Notes: generated by a model not told the origin, from the sequence alone. A DNA stretch of 64,000 nt from Haladaptatus halobius (GCF_020618475.1 NZ_CP085335.1:248001-312000), one strand, 5' to 3'; positions 43,851 through 52,651 are shown, numbered from the stretch's first letter. Made by a program: numbers and translations.

Positions 43851-44495
43851 ATGTTCGGACGCGGAAGCGACGACTTCGAGACTGAACGGAACGCCCTCGT
43901 CGGGCGTCTCGCCGACCGCGACCGAATCGAGCATGAGGCGACGCTAGACGCGCTCCGGGCCGTCCTGCGCCACGAGTTCGTCCCCGAAAGTAAGCGCCGA
44001 GAGGCGTACGCCGACCGCCCGCTCCCCATCGGCGAAGATCAGACCATCAGCGCCCCGCACATGGTCGCCATCATGACCGACCTGCTCGACCTCTCGCCGG
44101 GCGAGCGGGTGCTCGAAATCGGCACGGGATGCGGCTATCACGCCGCCGTCACCGCCGAAATCGTCGGCCCGGAGAACGTCTGCAGCGTCGAGTATCACGA
44201 GTCGCTGGCGGAGGAGACCCGGAAGCGATTCGCCGATCTCGGCTACGACGAAATCTCGATTCGCGTCGGCGACGGACACGACGGCTGGTCCGAGCGCGCG
44301 CCGTTCGACGCCGCCTACCTGACCTGCGCCGCCTCCGACTTCCCGACCGCCGTCGTCAAGCAGGTTCGCCCCGGCGGTCGCCTGCTCGCGCCGCTCGGCA
44401 CCGCGACGCAGCGCCTCGTTCTCGCACGCGAGCGCGAAGACGGCACGCTCGACCGCGAACGACACGGCGCGGTGCGGTTCGTTCCGATGCAGTGA
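43851..44495 (+). CDS. pcm: Protein-L-isoaspartate O-methyltransferase
   Basis: A 214-residue SAM-dependent enzyme that methylates isoaspartyl residues in damaged proteins, starting their repair. The family block EFVPESKRREAYADRPLPIGEDQTISAPHMVAIMTDLL and the SAM motif VLEIGTGCGYHAAV are complete, followed by VGDGHDGWSERAPFD and RPGGRLLAPLG. The ATG at 43851 lies one base after the previous stop. It is followed by another methyltransferase gene and then a divergent paralogue. Confidence 0.94.
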   Translation: MFGRGSDDFETERNALVGRLADRDRIEHEATLDALRAVLRHEFVPESKRREAYADRPLPIGEDQTISAPHMVAIMTDLLDLSPGERVLEIGTGCGYHAAVTAEIVGPENVCSVEYHESLAEETRKRFADLGYDEISIRVGDGHDGWSERAPFDAAYLTCAASDFPTAVVKQVRPGGRLLAPLGTATQRLVLAREREDGTLDRERHGAVRFVPMQ

Positions 44496-44531
44496 GCGTA
44501 GCTTTTTTCGGCTCGCCCACGAGCGGACGGT

Positions 44532-45443
44532 ATGGACTATCGCGTACTCTGCCTGCTGTGGGCCGCCCGCGAGACCGGTATCGTCGACGCCGTCGCGTTC
44601 GACGCCGGAACGCCCGACGAAGTCGCCGACAAAACCGGGGTCACCCGCCGCGCGGCCCGAATCACGCTGGAAGCGATGGCCGAGTTGGGCTTTCTCGAAC
44701 GCGTCGGCAACGAGTACGAACCCACGAACCGGGCGCTCGGCCTCTTCGCCAAGGTGGACGTGCGCTCGATTGGAAGCGTGCCCCACCGACTCGACTGTCT
44801 CGACCGATGGCTGGCGCTTCCGGAAACCATGCGAACCGGCACGCCGCCCGAAACGCCGGACGAGTGGACGACGAATTTCGTCGGAGCGATGGCCACCGTG
44901 GACGAGACGACAGTTCGAGCGTGCGTCACCGAGGCGGTTCACGAACGCCCCGACGCGGAGCGCGTCCTCGATATCGGCGGTGGCCCCGGCGTCTTCGCCA
45001 AGGAGTTCGTCCGCCGTGGGTTCGAGGTGACGCTCGTTGACCAACCCGCCGTCATCGACATCGACCGCCGATTTCTCGAACGCGAACCCATCGAACTCGT
45101 CGCCGGGGATATCACCGACGACCTGCCGACGGACTTCGACGTCGCGTTCTGCTCCCGGGTCGCGCACGCGCTCGGCCCCGACGAAAACCGAATACTCCTC
45201 CGGAACGCCTTCGCAGCGCTCGACTCCGGCGGCGTGGCGGTCTTCGTCGACCGCATCCGCGGCCGGGCCGACGGTGCGGCGTTGATGGGGGCGCACATGC
45301 TCGCGCAGACCAAAAACGGCGACGCGTACACCGCCGAGCAGTTTTCGGACTGGTTCGAGGATGCCGGCTTCGAGAGATTCGAAATCCGTGACGTTCTGGG
45401 GACGAATCTGCAAGCCGTCGTCGGACGAAGGCCGCGCAATTGA
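44532..45443 (+). CDS. Winged-helix plus SAM-dependent methyltransferase (O-methyltransferase type)
   Basis: A 303-residue protein. Residues 1-85 form a dimerisation/winged-helix region (GTPDEVADKTGVTRRAARITLEAMAELGFLER). The rest is a class I methyltransferase: motif I VLDIGGGPGVFAKEF, acidic motif VTLVDQPAVIDI, and DVAFCSRVAHALGPDE. This architecture is like caffeic-acid-type O-methyltransferases and archaeal relatives of unknown substrate. The stop (TGA 45441) overlaps an alternative TTG start of the next gene. Confidence 0.85.
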   Translation: MDYRVLCLLWAARETGIVDAVAFDAGTPDEVADKTGVTRRAARITLEAMAELGFLERVGNEYEPTNRALGLFAKVDVRSIGSVPHRLDCLDRWLALPETMRTGTPPETPDEWTTNFVGAMATVDETTVRACVTEAVHERPDAERVLDIGGGPGVFAKEFVRRGFEVTLVDQPAVIDIDRRFLEREPIELVAGDITDDLPTDFDVAFCSRVAHALGPDENRILLRNAFAALDSGGVAVFVDRIRGRADGAALMGAHMLAQTKNGDAYTAEQFSDWFEDAGFERFEIRDVLGTNLQAVVGRRPRN

Positions 45444-45469
45444 AGAACGTTCGAACCCAACGCCAGTTT

Positions 45470-46231
45470 ATGGAACCGGCGGTGTTGCGCGACGACATGG
45501 TCGCCAGTTTGGAGCACGAGACCAAGGGATTCGTTCGAAGCGAACCGGTCAGTCTCGCGCTCCGGACGGTGCCACGTCACGAGTTCGTCCCGATAGACGC
45601 CGACCAAGGCGCCTATTCGGATCAGTCGTTCGACCACCGAGGGACTCGGATACTGGCTCCGAGCACCGTGGCTCGGCTACTGGAAGCGCTCGACGTGGAC
45701 GAGGACGATTCCGTCCTCATCGTCGGCGCGGGCGTCGGCTACACCGCGGCGGTGCTGGCGGAGATGGTCGGCGACCGTAACGTCCACGCCGTCGATATTA
45801 CCCGCAGAATCGTCTACGAAGCTCGGCAGAACCTCGACGCCGCGGGGTACGGCGGCGTGTTCGTCGACTGCCGCGACGGGGCCGACGGGCTGCCGGAGTA
45901 CGCGCCGTTCGACCGAATTCTCGTCGAAGCCGCGGCTATCGACCCGCCGCGAGCGCTCGTCGAACAGCTCGTGCCCGAGGGACGATTGGTCATCCCCCTC
46001 GGCGGCGGCAACCAGCGATTGGTCGCCGTCGAACGGTCGGCGACCGGAGCCGCCGAAACGGCCGAGCGGTTCGGAAGCGTCGCCTTCACGCCGCTTCTCG
46101 TCGACGGCGAGCAGTCCGACTCCCTCGAACGGAACCGAACTGCTCGGGAAGACCGCGAGTTCGCGGAGCGCCACGCGCAGACGCGGCGCGGTTGGGAACA
46201 CGAGTGGATCGACTGGGACGGGTACGGATAG
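45470..46231 (+). CDS. Second Pcm-like protein-L-isoaspartate methyltransferase paralogue
   Basis: A 253-residue protein related to Pcm: VPRHEFVPIDADQGAYSDQSFDHRGTRILAPSTVARLLEAL, then the SAM loop VLIVGAGVGYTAAV. The usual motif I Glu is replaced (IVGAG instead of EIGTG), and the region after Gly differs, so activity on isoaspartate is not certain. A C-terminal extension of about 40 residues (EREFAERHAQ-like, ending WEHEWIDWDGYG) is extra. The ATG at 45470 (MEPAVLRDDMV) is preferred over a TTG at 45440 that overlaps the preceding stop. Confidence 0.82.
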   Translation: MEPAVLRDDMVASLEHETKGFVRSEPVSLALRTVPRHEFVPIDADQGAYSDQSFDHRGTRILAPSTVARLLEALDVDEDDSVLIVGAGVGYTAAVLAEMVGDRNVHAVDITRRIVYEARQNLDAAGYGGVFVDCRDGADGLPEYAPFDRILVEAAAIDPPRALVEQLVPEGRLVIPLGGGNQRLVAVERSATGAAETAERFGSVAFTPLLVDGEQSDSLERNRTAREDREFAERHAQTRRGWEHEWIDWDGYG

Positions 46232-46264
46232 GTCGGGCAGCTACGGAGAGGCCGGAGCGGGCGA

Positions 46265-46609
46265 TCAACCGGAGACGACCAGTATCCGCGTATTTTCCCG
46301 CTTGTCGGCGAACTCGCTTCCTGCGGGTGGTTTGATATCTACGTCGAGCGTCCCGTCGTCCTGATTCGGCCCCAGTTCGGGATGTATCGAGAAGCTCGCC
46401 CGTCCGTCCGCTCCCGTGGTCACAGTTCCGATATCCTCCAGTGTCGGGGAATCTCCTTTCACGACGACCGTCGCGTCGGCGACCGGTTTTCCGTCTGAAT
46501 CGATGACGAGTATTTCGACCGTCTGCCGATCGGGTTCGAGAACATCCGGCTGGGGCTTCGCGTCGAGTTCGCTCACCGCCAGTCCGTTGAGTCCCGACAG
46601 CATGTTCAT
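46265..46609 (-). CDS. Short protein with carboxypeptidase-regulatory/Ig-like beta domain
   Basis: A 114-residue protein. The segment VEILVIDSDGKPVADATVVVKGD with TTGADGRASFSI is the typical beta-sandwich of carboxypeptidase regulatory-like or bacterial Ig-like domains, usually extracellular. No signal peptide is visible (MNMLSGLNGLAVSELDAK), so it may be the C-terminal part of a once longer surface protein or a cytoplasmic form. The ATG at 46609 or 46603 starts it. Upstream are two cgtatagaaaa direct repeats and then the 29-base repeat. Confidence 0.6.
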   Translation of the reverse strand: MNMLSGLNGLAVSELDAKPQPDVLEPDRQTVEILVIDSDGKPVADATVVVKGDSPTLEDIGTVTTGADGRASFSIHPELGPNQDDGTLDVDIKPPAGSEFADKRENTRILVVSG

Positions 46610-46730
46610 ATCCCTATCTCCGTATAGAAAACGTATAGAAAACCGACCCACCAATGGACATGCCGCGAACAGCTACCCAACACACTTCAGCTTCCGTTGA
46701 AACCCTCAATGAATGATAGGTTCAAAAGGA

Positions 46731-46759
46731 CGTGCTGAATACAGGGCGCGTATCGGTCA
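46731..46759. repeat. 29-base repeat, copy 2 (shares 25/29 bases with 17864-17892)
   Basis: It ends in the same 17 bases, agggcgcgtatcggtca, as copy 1 and lies about 60 bases before a 5'-truncated ATPase gene. A mobile-element end or scar is the likely explanation. Confidence 0.6.
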
Positions 46760-46821
46760 CGAAACGAGGGCAAAATTTCTAAGGGAACGTTCTTCAGCCT
46801 ACAGGAGTGTTGGGACGATAG

Positions 46822-47286
46822 CACCGGCGAAGAGCATCAGAACAAGCAGGTGCAACTCGCGGCGAGAATGATGACGCGACGCCGGAGTCGATACGGACGC
46901 TTCCTTGGTTGGTCGTGGACGAGGCGCACGTTTTCTTCGACGGCGTCGTCGAACCGGCGCTTCGGACTATCGTAACGCGCGGTCGGCGACCCGGTGTCAG
47001 TTTGGTCGCGGCGGCACAGCACCCTGTCGCGCTTCCGGAGGCGGCGATTTCACAGTCGGACGTGCTCGTCGCACATCGGTTGACTTCTCGTCCCGACCGC
47101 GATGCGCTCGCTCGCACCCGGCCGGCGTACATGCGAGAGTCGTTCGCCGACCGGATGCCGGAGACGCCGGGCGCGGCGGTCGTCATGGACAACGCGACCG
47201 AGAGCGTCCACGCGGTTCGAATTCGAGAACGACGGGTGGCACACGGCGGGGGAAGTCCGAGTGCGAGCGAACTTCGAAAGGGATAG
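46822..47286 (+). pseudogene. 5'-truncated HerA/VirB4-like ATPase gene
   Basis: The open frame encodes about 154 residues. From residue 25 it reads ESIRTLPWLVVDEAHVFFDGVVEPALRTIVTRGRRPGVSLV, a Walker B (VVDEAH) followed by the sensor/arginine region of HerA/FtsK-type ATPases, then PVALPEAAISQSDVLVAHRL. The Walker A domain that should lie some 100-150 residues upstream is absent. The frame closes at TAG 46819 and the 29-base repeat lies just before. No start codon of quality is present. Such ATPases are usual in conjugative or integrated elements. The C-terminal end looks natural. Confidence 0.7.
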
Positions 47287-47313
47287 GTTCCGGTGCGAAC
47301 TGCGAACGAACAC

Positions 47314-47374
47314 GAGCGATGGGTCTCGCTCGCCGACTCGGTCGGGAACCGCCTACTGAGCTGATAGGCTCTCC
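47314..47374 (+). promoter_or_regulatory. Fluoride-riboswitch (crcB motif)-like leader
   Basis: Directly upstream of the fluoride-channel genes. GAGCG-AUGGGUCU-CGCUC forms a 5-bp stem with an 8-base loop, the layout of the first stem in known crcB RNAs (GGCG-AUGGAGUU-CGCC type). After an extra hairpin (CCGAC-UCG-GUCGG), GAACCGCC and GAGCUGAUAGGCUCUCC follow, resembling the conserved AAAC-GC and GCUGAUGGCCUCUAC segments. The loop GGGUCU can pair with AGGCUC (with two wobbles) as the required pseudoknot. It ends 10 bases before the ATG at 47384, so control of translation is likely. Weak points are the inserted hairpin and a short second stem. Confidence 0.45.
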
Positions 47375-47383
47375 GAAGAAACG

Positions 47384-47770
47384 ATGTCGCAGGCCACGCA
47401 CACACTCGAACGGTTCGAACCGCTCCTCCTCGTCGCGGTCGGAGGGTTCGCCGGCGCGATCCTTCGTTCTGCGACGAGCGCCGCCCTCCCCGGCGGCTTT
47501 CCGTGGGGAACGCTCGCGGTCAACGTCGCCGGAAGCTTCGCGCTCGGCGTACTCCTCTGCGAGGCCCACCTGACGGATTTGCTCGCACCGGAAACGCGGT
47601 TACTCGTCGGAACCGGATTCCTCTCGTCGTTCACGACTTACAGCACCTTTGCGGTTCAGACGGCGGGTCTCTCGCCGACGCTCGCCGCCGCGAACGTGGC
47701 CGTGAACTACGTACTCGGCATCCTCGCCGTCTTCCTCGGTCGCCGGGTCGTCGGAGGTGACGTCTCGTGA
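47384..47770 (+). CDS. crcB1: Fluoride channel subunit FluC/CrcB, first of a pair
   Basis: A 128-residue, four-span membrane protein that exports F-. Conserved blocks are GGFAGAILRSATS, PWGTLAVNVAGSFALG and the fluoride-selective GFLSSFTTYSTFAVQT with its Phe-box Phe residues. The length is normal. It overlaps the next crcB gene by four bases (GTGA), so the two products probably form a heterodimer of opposite orientation, as seen for paired bacterial homologues. It lies right after the riboswitch-like leader. Confidence 0.93.
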   Translation: MSQATHTLERFEPLLLVAVGGFAGAILRSATSAALPGGFPWGTLAVNVAGSFALGVLLCEAHLTDLLAPETRLLVGTGFLSSFTTYSTFAVQTAGLSPTLAAANVAVNYVLGILAVFLGRRVVGGDVS

Positions 47771-48120
47771 ATCCGATCTTCCTCGTCGGCGTCGGCGGGA
47801 TGCTCGGCGCGCTGAGTCGTCACCTCGTCGGGCAGTCGCTTCCCGGCGAGCGCCGGGACACGCTCGTGGTGAACGTCGTCGGGAGTTTCGTTCTCGGAGC
47901 GCTGACCGCCGGACTGAGCGACAATTCCGCCGTGTTGACCCTGTTCGGCACGGGGTTCTGCGGCGCGTTCACCACATTCTCCAGTTTCGCCTTCGAGACG
48001 GTTCGACTGTACGAGCGAGGGAAACGCCGCCGAGCGGTCGGCAACGCGGCGGTGAATCTGGTCGGCGCGCTGGTTGCGGTCGCGCTCGGCAGCGCCGCGG
48101 CGACCCTGCTTTCTGTCTGA
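47767..48120 (+). CDS. crcB2: Fluoride channel subunit FluC/CrcB, second of a pair
   Basis: A 117-residue CrcB paralogue with four spans. It has GVGGMLGALSRHLVG, VNVVGSFVLGAL and the conserved GFCGAFTTFSSFAFETV. It starts with GTG inside the stop region of crcB1. The N-terminus is shorter by about 10 residues than that of crcB1, fitting opposite membrane topology of the two partners. It is convergent with the RND exporter gene. Confidence 0.93.
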   Translation: MNPIFLVGVGGMLGALSRHLVGQSLPGERRDTLVVNVVGSFVLGALTAGLSDNSAVLTLFGTGFCGAFTTFSSFAFETVRLYERGKRRRAVGNAAVNLVGALVAVALGSAAATLLSV

Positions 48121-48137
48121 CGGAGCTACGTCCGAAC

Positions 48138-50648
48138 TCACCTCGCCGACGCCCTCCGCGAGAGGGTCGTCCACGCGACGATCACGGCGGGCGTCACGAG
48201 GAGCGCGGTGAGGTACGAGTAGAAGATGCTCAGCGCCGTCACGAGACCGAACTGCCCGAGGACGGGGGTGATGGCGAGGCCGAGTATCCCGGTTCCGGCG
48301 ATGGTCGTGAGCATACTTCCGGTCAGCGCGCCGCCGGTTCCGCGCACGGTTCGGGAGAGCGCGTCGAAAACCGCCGTCTCCCTGTCGTGTTCGATGTGCT
48401 CGTCGCGCGCGTCGTACTCGTCGGTGAACCGCTGGACGACGTGGGCGGAGTAATCGATACCTAACCCAAGGGCGATGGCGAGGACGGTCGCGGTGAGCGC
48501 GTTGAACGGAATCCCGAGCAACCGCATTGTCCCGGCGAGCAGCGCGACCGAGACGATAATCGGGACGAGATTGATGACGCCGAACACCGCGCGTCTGGCG
48601 AGGACGCGATAGACGAGCGTGAGAAAGATCGCCGTCGCGATCAGCGCCACGGCGAGACTCCTGATCGCCGACGTGAAGATGAGCGACGCGATGGACTGGA
48701 AGACGACGATTTCGCCCGTTGCGGTCGCGTCGAAGCGATACCGTTCGGCGACGGCGCGAGCGTCGCGCGTGATGGCCTCCTGTGACGCGCCGCTCTTCGT
48801 CGCGTACACGACCTGCGCGCTTCGTCGGTCGTCGGAGATGTACTGTAACGCTTGCCCGCGAGCCGGCGAGGAGAGCAACCGGTCGTAGATCGTTTCGAGA
48901 TCGTCGTCGGGGATGCCGTCGCCGTCGATATCGTTCCGTTCGACGAGGCGGCGGAACTCCTCCGACTGTGCGCTGTAGTTCTGAATGACGGTGATGATGC
49001 TCTCCGCGCTCGCCCGTCTCTCGTCCGCGACGAACGACTCCGGTGGATTTCGATTGGCCTGGTGGATCGATTCGAGCGCGTAGTCTTCCTGCAGCGGCCC
49101 TTCGACGAAGATTGTGACCGTGTCGTCCTCCGCGGTGGCGAAGTTCTCGTCCAGGAACTCGATGTTTCGGGTGACGGTGTAGGTTTCGGGCGCGAACGGT
49201 TCGGGAAGCGATTCGAGGTATGCCGGCGTCTCCTCGGGCGGGAGGAAATCCTCGTTCGAGAACGACGTGTCGATGCCCGTCGCGTAGTATCCGGAAGCGA
49301 CCGTCAGGACGAACGCGACGACGAGCACCGACCCGGCGCTCCGACGGGTGAGCGCGACGCTGACCTGTAACGTTCGTCCCAGCAACGACCCTTCCTCTCC
49401 GAGTGGGCGGCCGCCGAACGCCGGAACTCCGAGCCGAGCACGGAGTCGGTCTGCCGCGACCTTCGCCGCGGGGAGGAAGATGCCGAAGATGAGGAAAGTG
49501 AACACGATGCCGACCGCGGCGACGACGCCGAACTCCCGAATCGGCTGGAGGCGGCTCGTGACGTTCGACGCGAATCCGAGCACGGTCGTTCCGGTCACGA
49601 CGAAGAACGCGACGAGCAGTTGATCGGTCGCTCGCCGCATCGCGCGTCCGACACCTCCCTCGACGTGCACTCCGTCCTCGACGATGCGCTCCTCGCGGTA
49701 GCGATTTATCACGTGGATTCCGTAGTCGATGCCGACCGCGAGTAACAGCGGCGGTACGGCGACAAGTAGCTGCGTGAACGGGATTCCGACGATACCCATG
49801 AATCCCAGCGTCCAGACGACGGTCATCACCAGCGACGCGACCCCGAGCAGGAGGTCGACGGGGTCGCGGTAGGCGAACACCAGAAAGACGAGGATGAGTA
49901 TCGCCGCGGCGGGAACGACGATGACGAGCGAATCGAAGACGACGTTCGAGAGCTCGGCGGTGACGATGCCGCTCCCGAAGACTCGGATGTCGCTATCGAC
50001 GGTTCCGACGACCGACTGCGCGCGGTTCTGTATCTCCGCCAGCGGGTCGTCCCCGCTGGCTTCCGCGCCCGCCTGTTCGGGGATGCCGCGCGGAATCCGA
50101 TGCTGGACGATTCCGATGGTCGCCGACGCCGAGGCCGCGCGACGGTTGAAGTCGTCGCTCAGCAGCGTCCTGAATTCGGGGTTCGTCGCCGCCCGTCTCA
50201 CCGCGGCTTCGATTTCGGTGGGCGTCGCCCGCTCCAGGGCGCGAATCTGCGCTTCCAGCGTCGTCGCGTTCCCGTCGAGCGTTCGCGCGACGATACCTGC
50301 CGCGCTCACCGTCGAACCGACGCGCAGTTCCTCTCGCCGTTCAAGTCGATGCTGGGCTTCCAACATCGCCAGCAGTTCGGGCTTCGACAACACGTTTCGC
50401 CCCGTCTGGATGAGTTGGGTGCTCCCGTTCTCCGCCGCGAAGGGGGGCGCGAACTCGCGGTCGACGGCGTCGAACGCCTCCTGAGTCGGGGTGTCCTCGG
50501 TGAACTGGCTCGTCCCGGCTTCGGTCGAAACGCGGGTCAACCCGACGCCGAATCCGACGGAGAGGACGAGAAAAATGAGCAGAACCACCCTCGACCGCTC
50601 GACGATCCACTCGTCAAGCCGGTCGATAACCGCTTGGTACCCGACCAC
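48138..50648 (-). CDS. RND-superfamily exporter (HAE3/MMPL-type)
   Basis: An 836-residue membrane protein with the RND duplication: TM1 (VVLLIFLVLSVGFGVGL), a large extracellular domain (about 45-210), a five-span block with GIDYGIHVINRYREE, a second extracellular domain (about 440-630) and a second block with GLGIDYSAHVVQRFTDE. The paired GIDY-like motifs contain the proton-relay Asp residues. Haloarchaeal HAE3 members may export lipids or hydrophobic compounds. It starts with GTG at 50648, immediately after the stop of the COG1361-like gene, so the two form an operon. Confidence 0.92.
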   Translation of the reverse strand: MVGYQAVIDRLDEWIVERSRVVLLIFLVLSVGFGVGLTRVSTEAGTSQFTEDTPTQEAFDAVDREFAPPFAAENGSTQLIQTGRNVLSKPELLAMLEAQHRLERREELRVGSTVSAAGIVARTLDGNATTLEAQIRALERATPTEIEAAVRRAATNPEFRTLLSDDFNRRAASASATIGIVQHRIPRGIPEQAGAEASGDDPLAEIQNRAQSVVGTVDSDIRVFGSGIVTAELSNVVFDSLVIVVPAAAILILVFLVFAYRDPVDLLLGVASLVMTVVWTLGFMGIVGIPFTQLLVAVPPLLLAVGIDYGIHVINRYREERIVEDGVHVEGGVGRAMRRATDQLLVAFFVVTGTTVLGFASNVTSRLQPIREFGVVAAVGIVFTFLIFGIFLPAAKVAADRLRARLGVPAFGGRPLGEEGSLLGRTLQVSVALTRRSAGSVLVVAFVLTVASGYYATGIDTSFSNEDFLPPEETPAYLESLPEPFAPETYTVTRNIEFLDENFATAEDDTVTIFVEGPLQEDYALESIHQANRNPPESFVADERRASAESIITVIQNYSAQSEEFRRLVERNDIDGDGIPDDDLETIYDRLLSSPARGQALQYISDDRRSAQVVYATKSGASQEAITRDARAVAERYRFDATATGEIVVFQSIASLIFTSAIRSLAVALIATAIFLTLVYRVLARRAVFGVINLVPIIVSVALLAGTMRLLGIPFNALTATVLAIALGLGIDYSAHVVQRFTDEYDARDEHIEHDRETAVFDALSRTVRGTGGALTGSMLTTIAGTGILGLAITPVLGQFGLVTALSIFYSYLTALLVTPAVIVAWTTLSRRASAR

Positions 50649-52277
50649 TCACCGCCACCTCCGAATCGCGCCGACGCCCGCGATACCGAGGAGAACGCCG
50701 ATGGCGACGACGAGCGGGAAGTCGAGTTCGGAATCGGTCGAAAACGGAAGTATTCCGTCCCGTTCCGGCTCGACGATTCGAATCGGAACCTCGTACGTCT
50801 CGGAAAGCTCCTCGTCGCCGTCAGGGGTTTCGTACTGGAAATCGAGAGACATCGGATACGTTCCCGCCAGCGCCCCGCCGTTCGCGCCAACCGTGAACCG
50901 TATCGTCGCCGATTCGTTCGGTTCGAGTCGCGGCACGAACGCTTGGTCGTCTTCGACGGTCAGCGGGCTGTCGACGAACGCCCGCGCGTCGATGTTTCGG
51001 AGCGTCCTGTCGTCGCGGTTCGTGATGATGAGCGAGACCGTCGAACTCGAACCGGCTTCGACCGACGCTCCCTGCGGCCTGACGGCGAACTCGTCTCGCT
51101 GCGGGGAGACGAGTACTCGAGCCTCCAGCGATTCGCTCTGTCGCGGGTCGCCGTCCTGGTTCTGGTATCCGACGACGAAGGATAGCTGTCGCGGCCCGCG
51201 GTCTGCGCTGTCGCTCACGTCGATTCGGTACTCGAAAGGAATCGACTCGCCGCGGTCGAGGGTGCCGAGCGCGTACTCCGTTTCCTTCGGAAAGACGTTC
51301 TCCCCCTGCGACGTGAGGACGAGCACCGCGTTCGGCGCTATCTGCGGCCCTTCGTTCGTGACGGTTCCGGTGACCGACCCTTCGTCGCCGACGCGCAAGG
51401 TGCTGTTCAGGTCGCCGAGCGAGAACGACTGTTCCGGTGCGGGGATGACGCCGACCACTTGCGGTGCGGTTCGGGTTCGATTTCCGTCCTCCCGATACGA
51501 CACCGAGATGAAGAAGGGATAGCTCCCGACGGTGGTGTCGTTTCTCGCCGTCACCTGATACTCGAAGCTCACGTCCTCGTCGGTCGGCCACTCCTCGACG
51601 AACTGGCTGGCGTTGCCAGACTGCCCGAGCTGGAGTTGGTCGTTCGCCGATTGCAGGGTAACGATGGCGTCGCTCACGTCCCGTCCGGTGTTTTCGAGCG
51701 TGAGAGAGATCGTGCCCGTATCGCCTGCTTGTACGTTCGAGGAGATGGCCGTCACTTCGAACCGCTCCAATCGAATCGTCTCGGCGGGCGTCACGTCGAA
51801 CGTGAACGGCCCGGCGCGCTCGCGCGACCCGTCCTCGGCGGTGTACGAGACGAACGCCTGAAAGGGGTAGCTCCGCAGTTCCGCGAACTCCTCCGCGAGA
51901 AGTCTGAACTCGACGGTTCGGCGCTCGCCGGCCGACCAGTTGCCCACGAACTGGCTGGCGTTCTGCGCCTGACCGAACCGAACGCTCTCGTTTGGGGACT
52001 GCACGGCGATACTCGCGTTGGAGACGTCCGTTCCGGTGTTCTCGAACGTGACGGCGAGCGTGCCGGTTCCGTTTATCGGCACGTTCGAGGAAACCGAGAC
52101 CAGTTCGAACTCGCCGCTCGTTCGTTCGTTCGTGGTCTGCGTAATTGTCGTCTGCGTGGTCGTTTGCGCGGTCGTCGTCTGTTGGACTGGCGATCCGTGC
52201 TCCGCAACGACGGACGTCCCGCCCTGCGAAACGAGCAGGAGCGCGACGGTGAGTCGAATGAGCGCCCCCCGATTCAT
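50649..52277 (-). CDS. COG1361/CARDB-like exported beta-domain protein, membrane anchored
   Basis: A 542-residue extracytoplasmic protein. It has an N-terminal signal sequence (RLTVALLLVSQGGTSVVA), a Thr-rich linker (about 30-55), four tandem Ig/CARDB-like domains (each beginning with ISSNVxAGDTGTISLTLENTG-like text) and a C-terminal membrane anchor (FPLVVAIGVLLGIAGVGAIRRWR). Such proteins are commonly encoded next to HAE3 transporters in archaea and may act as periplasmic-side partners. The ATG at 52277 is the start. The upstream part of the frame is Arg-rich and non-coding. Confidence 0.87.
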   Translation of the reverse strand: MNRGALIRLTVALLLVSQGGTSVVAEHGSPVQQTTTAQTTTQTTITQTTNERTSGEFELVSVSSNVPINGTGTLAVTFENTGTDVSNASIAVQSPNESVRFGQAQNASQFVGNWSAGERRTVEFRLLAEEFAELRSYPFQAFVSYTAEDGSRERAGPFTFDVTPAETIRLERFEVTAISSNVQAGDTGTISLTLENTGRDVSDAIVTLQSANDQLQLGQSGNASQFVEEWPTDEDVSFEYQVTARNDTTVGSYPFFISVSYREDGNRTRTAPQVVGVIPAPEQSFSLGDLNSTLRVGDEGSVTGTVTNEGPQIAPNAVLVLTSQGENVFPKETEYALGTLDRGESIPFEYRIDVSDSADRGPRQLSFVVGYQNQDGDPRQSESLEARVLVSPQRDEFAVRPQGASVEAGSSSTVSLIITNRDDRTLRNIDARAFVDSPLTVEDDQAFVPRLEPNESATIRFTVGANGGALAGTYPMSLDFQYETPDGDEELSETYEVPIRIVEPERDGILPFSTDSELDFPLVVAIGVLLGIAGVGAIRRWR

Positions 52278-52500
52278 GCGTCGTGTTCCGCGAGAGTCTC
52301 CCCACTCTCCGCGATGTGCGTCATTTCTCTCTTCCCCCAGTCCTGTCACGCGACGGTGATTCCTATAGATTTGGCCCAGTTTTGACGGTCCCCGAGAATC
52401 GGTTTGCTTTCGTGTTCTGTAAGCGCGATGTGGTTCCTGCTCACCATTCGCTGCGCGGATGTGTTGCCGACGGATTCGGATCCCTTGGTACCATCGGAGT

Positions 52501-52530
52501 TGAAAAAGCGCCTGAGGCCGGATTTGAACC
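52501..52530. repeat. tRNA-Asp 3'-end remnant (att-like), 28/30 identical to 53481-53510
   Basis: It begins tgaaaaagcgcc and continues gatttgaacc, matching the 3' end of the tRNA-Asp at 53489 together with its own downstream flank. The rest of the tRNA is absent. With 53481-53510 it forms direct repeats about 980 bases apart, as expected for an element integrated at a tRNA 3' end. Confidence 0.6.
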
Positions 52531-52651
52531 ACGTTCGAGAATCTGCGCGAAGCGCAGAACCTCGGCTTACTTCAAATCCGCGTGTGTTCGTCTTCCGAAT
52601 TCGGCACTCACTCGACGCACACGCCTCGCTCGCAGGTCGAGTTCGAAAGAA

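Noticed and set aside
47287..47383. Riboswitch-like sequence as mere tail of the truncated ATPase gene
   Set aside because: The ATPase frame ends with TAG at 47284-47286, before the conserved stem starts at 47314, so coding does not explain the structure. The call remains tentative for other reasons.
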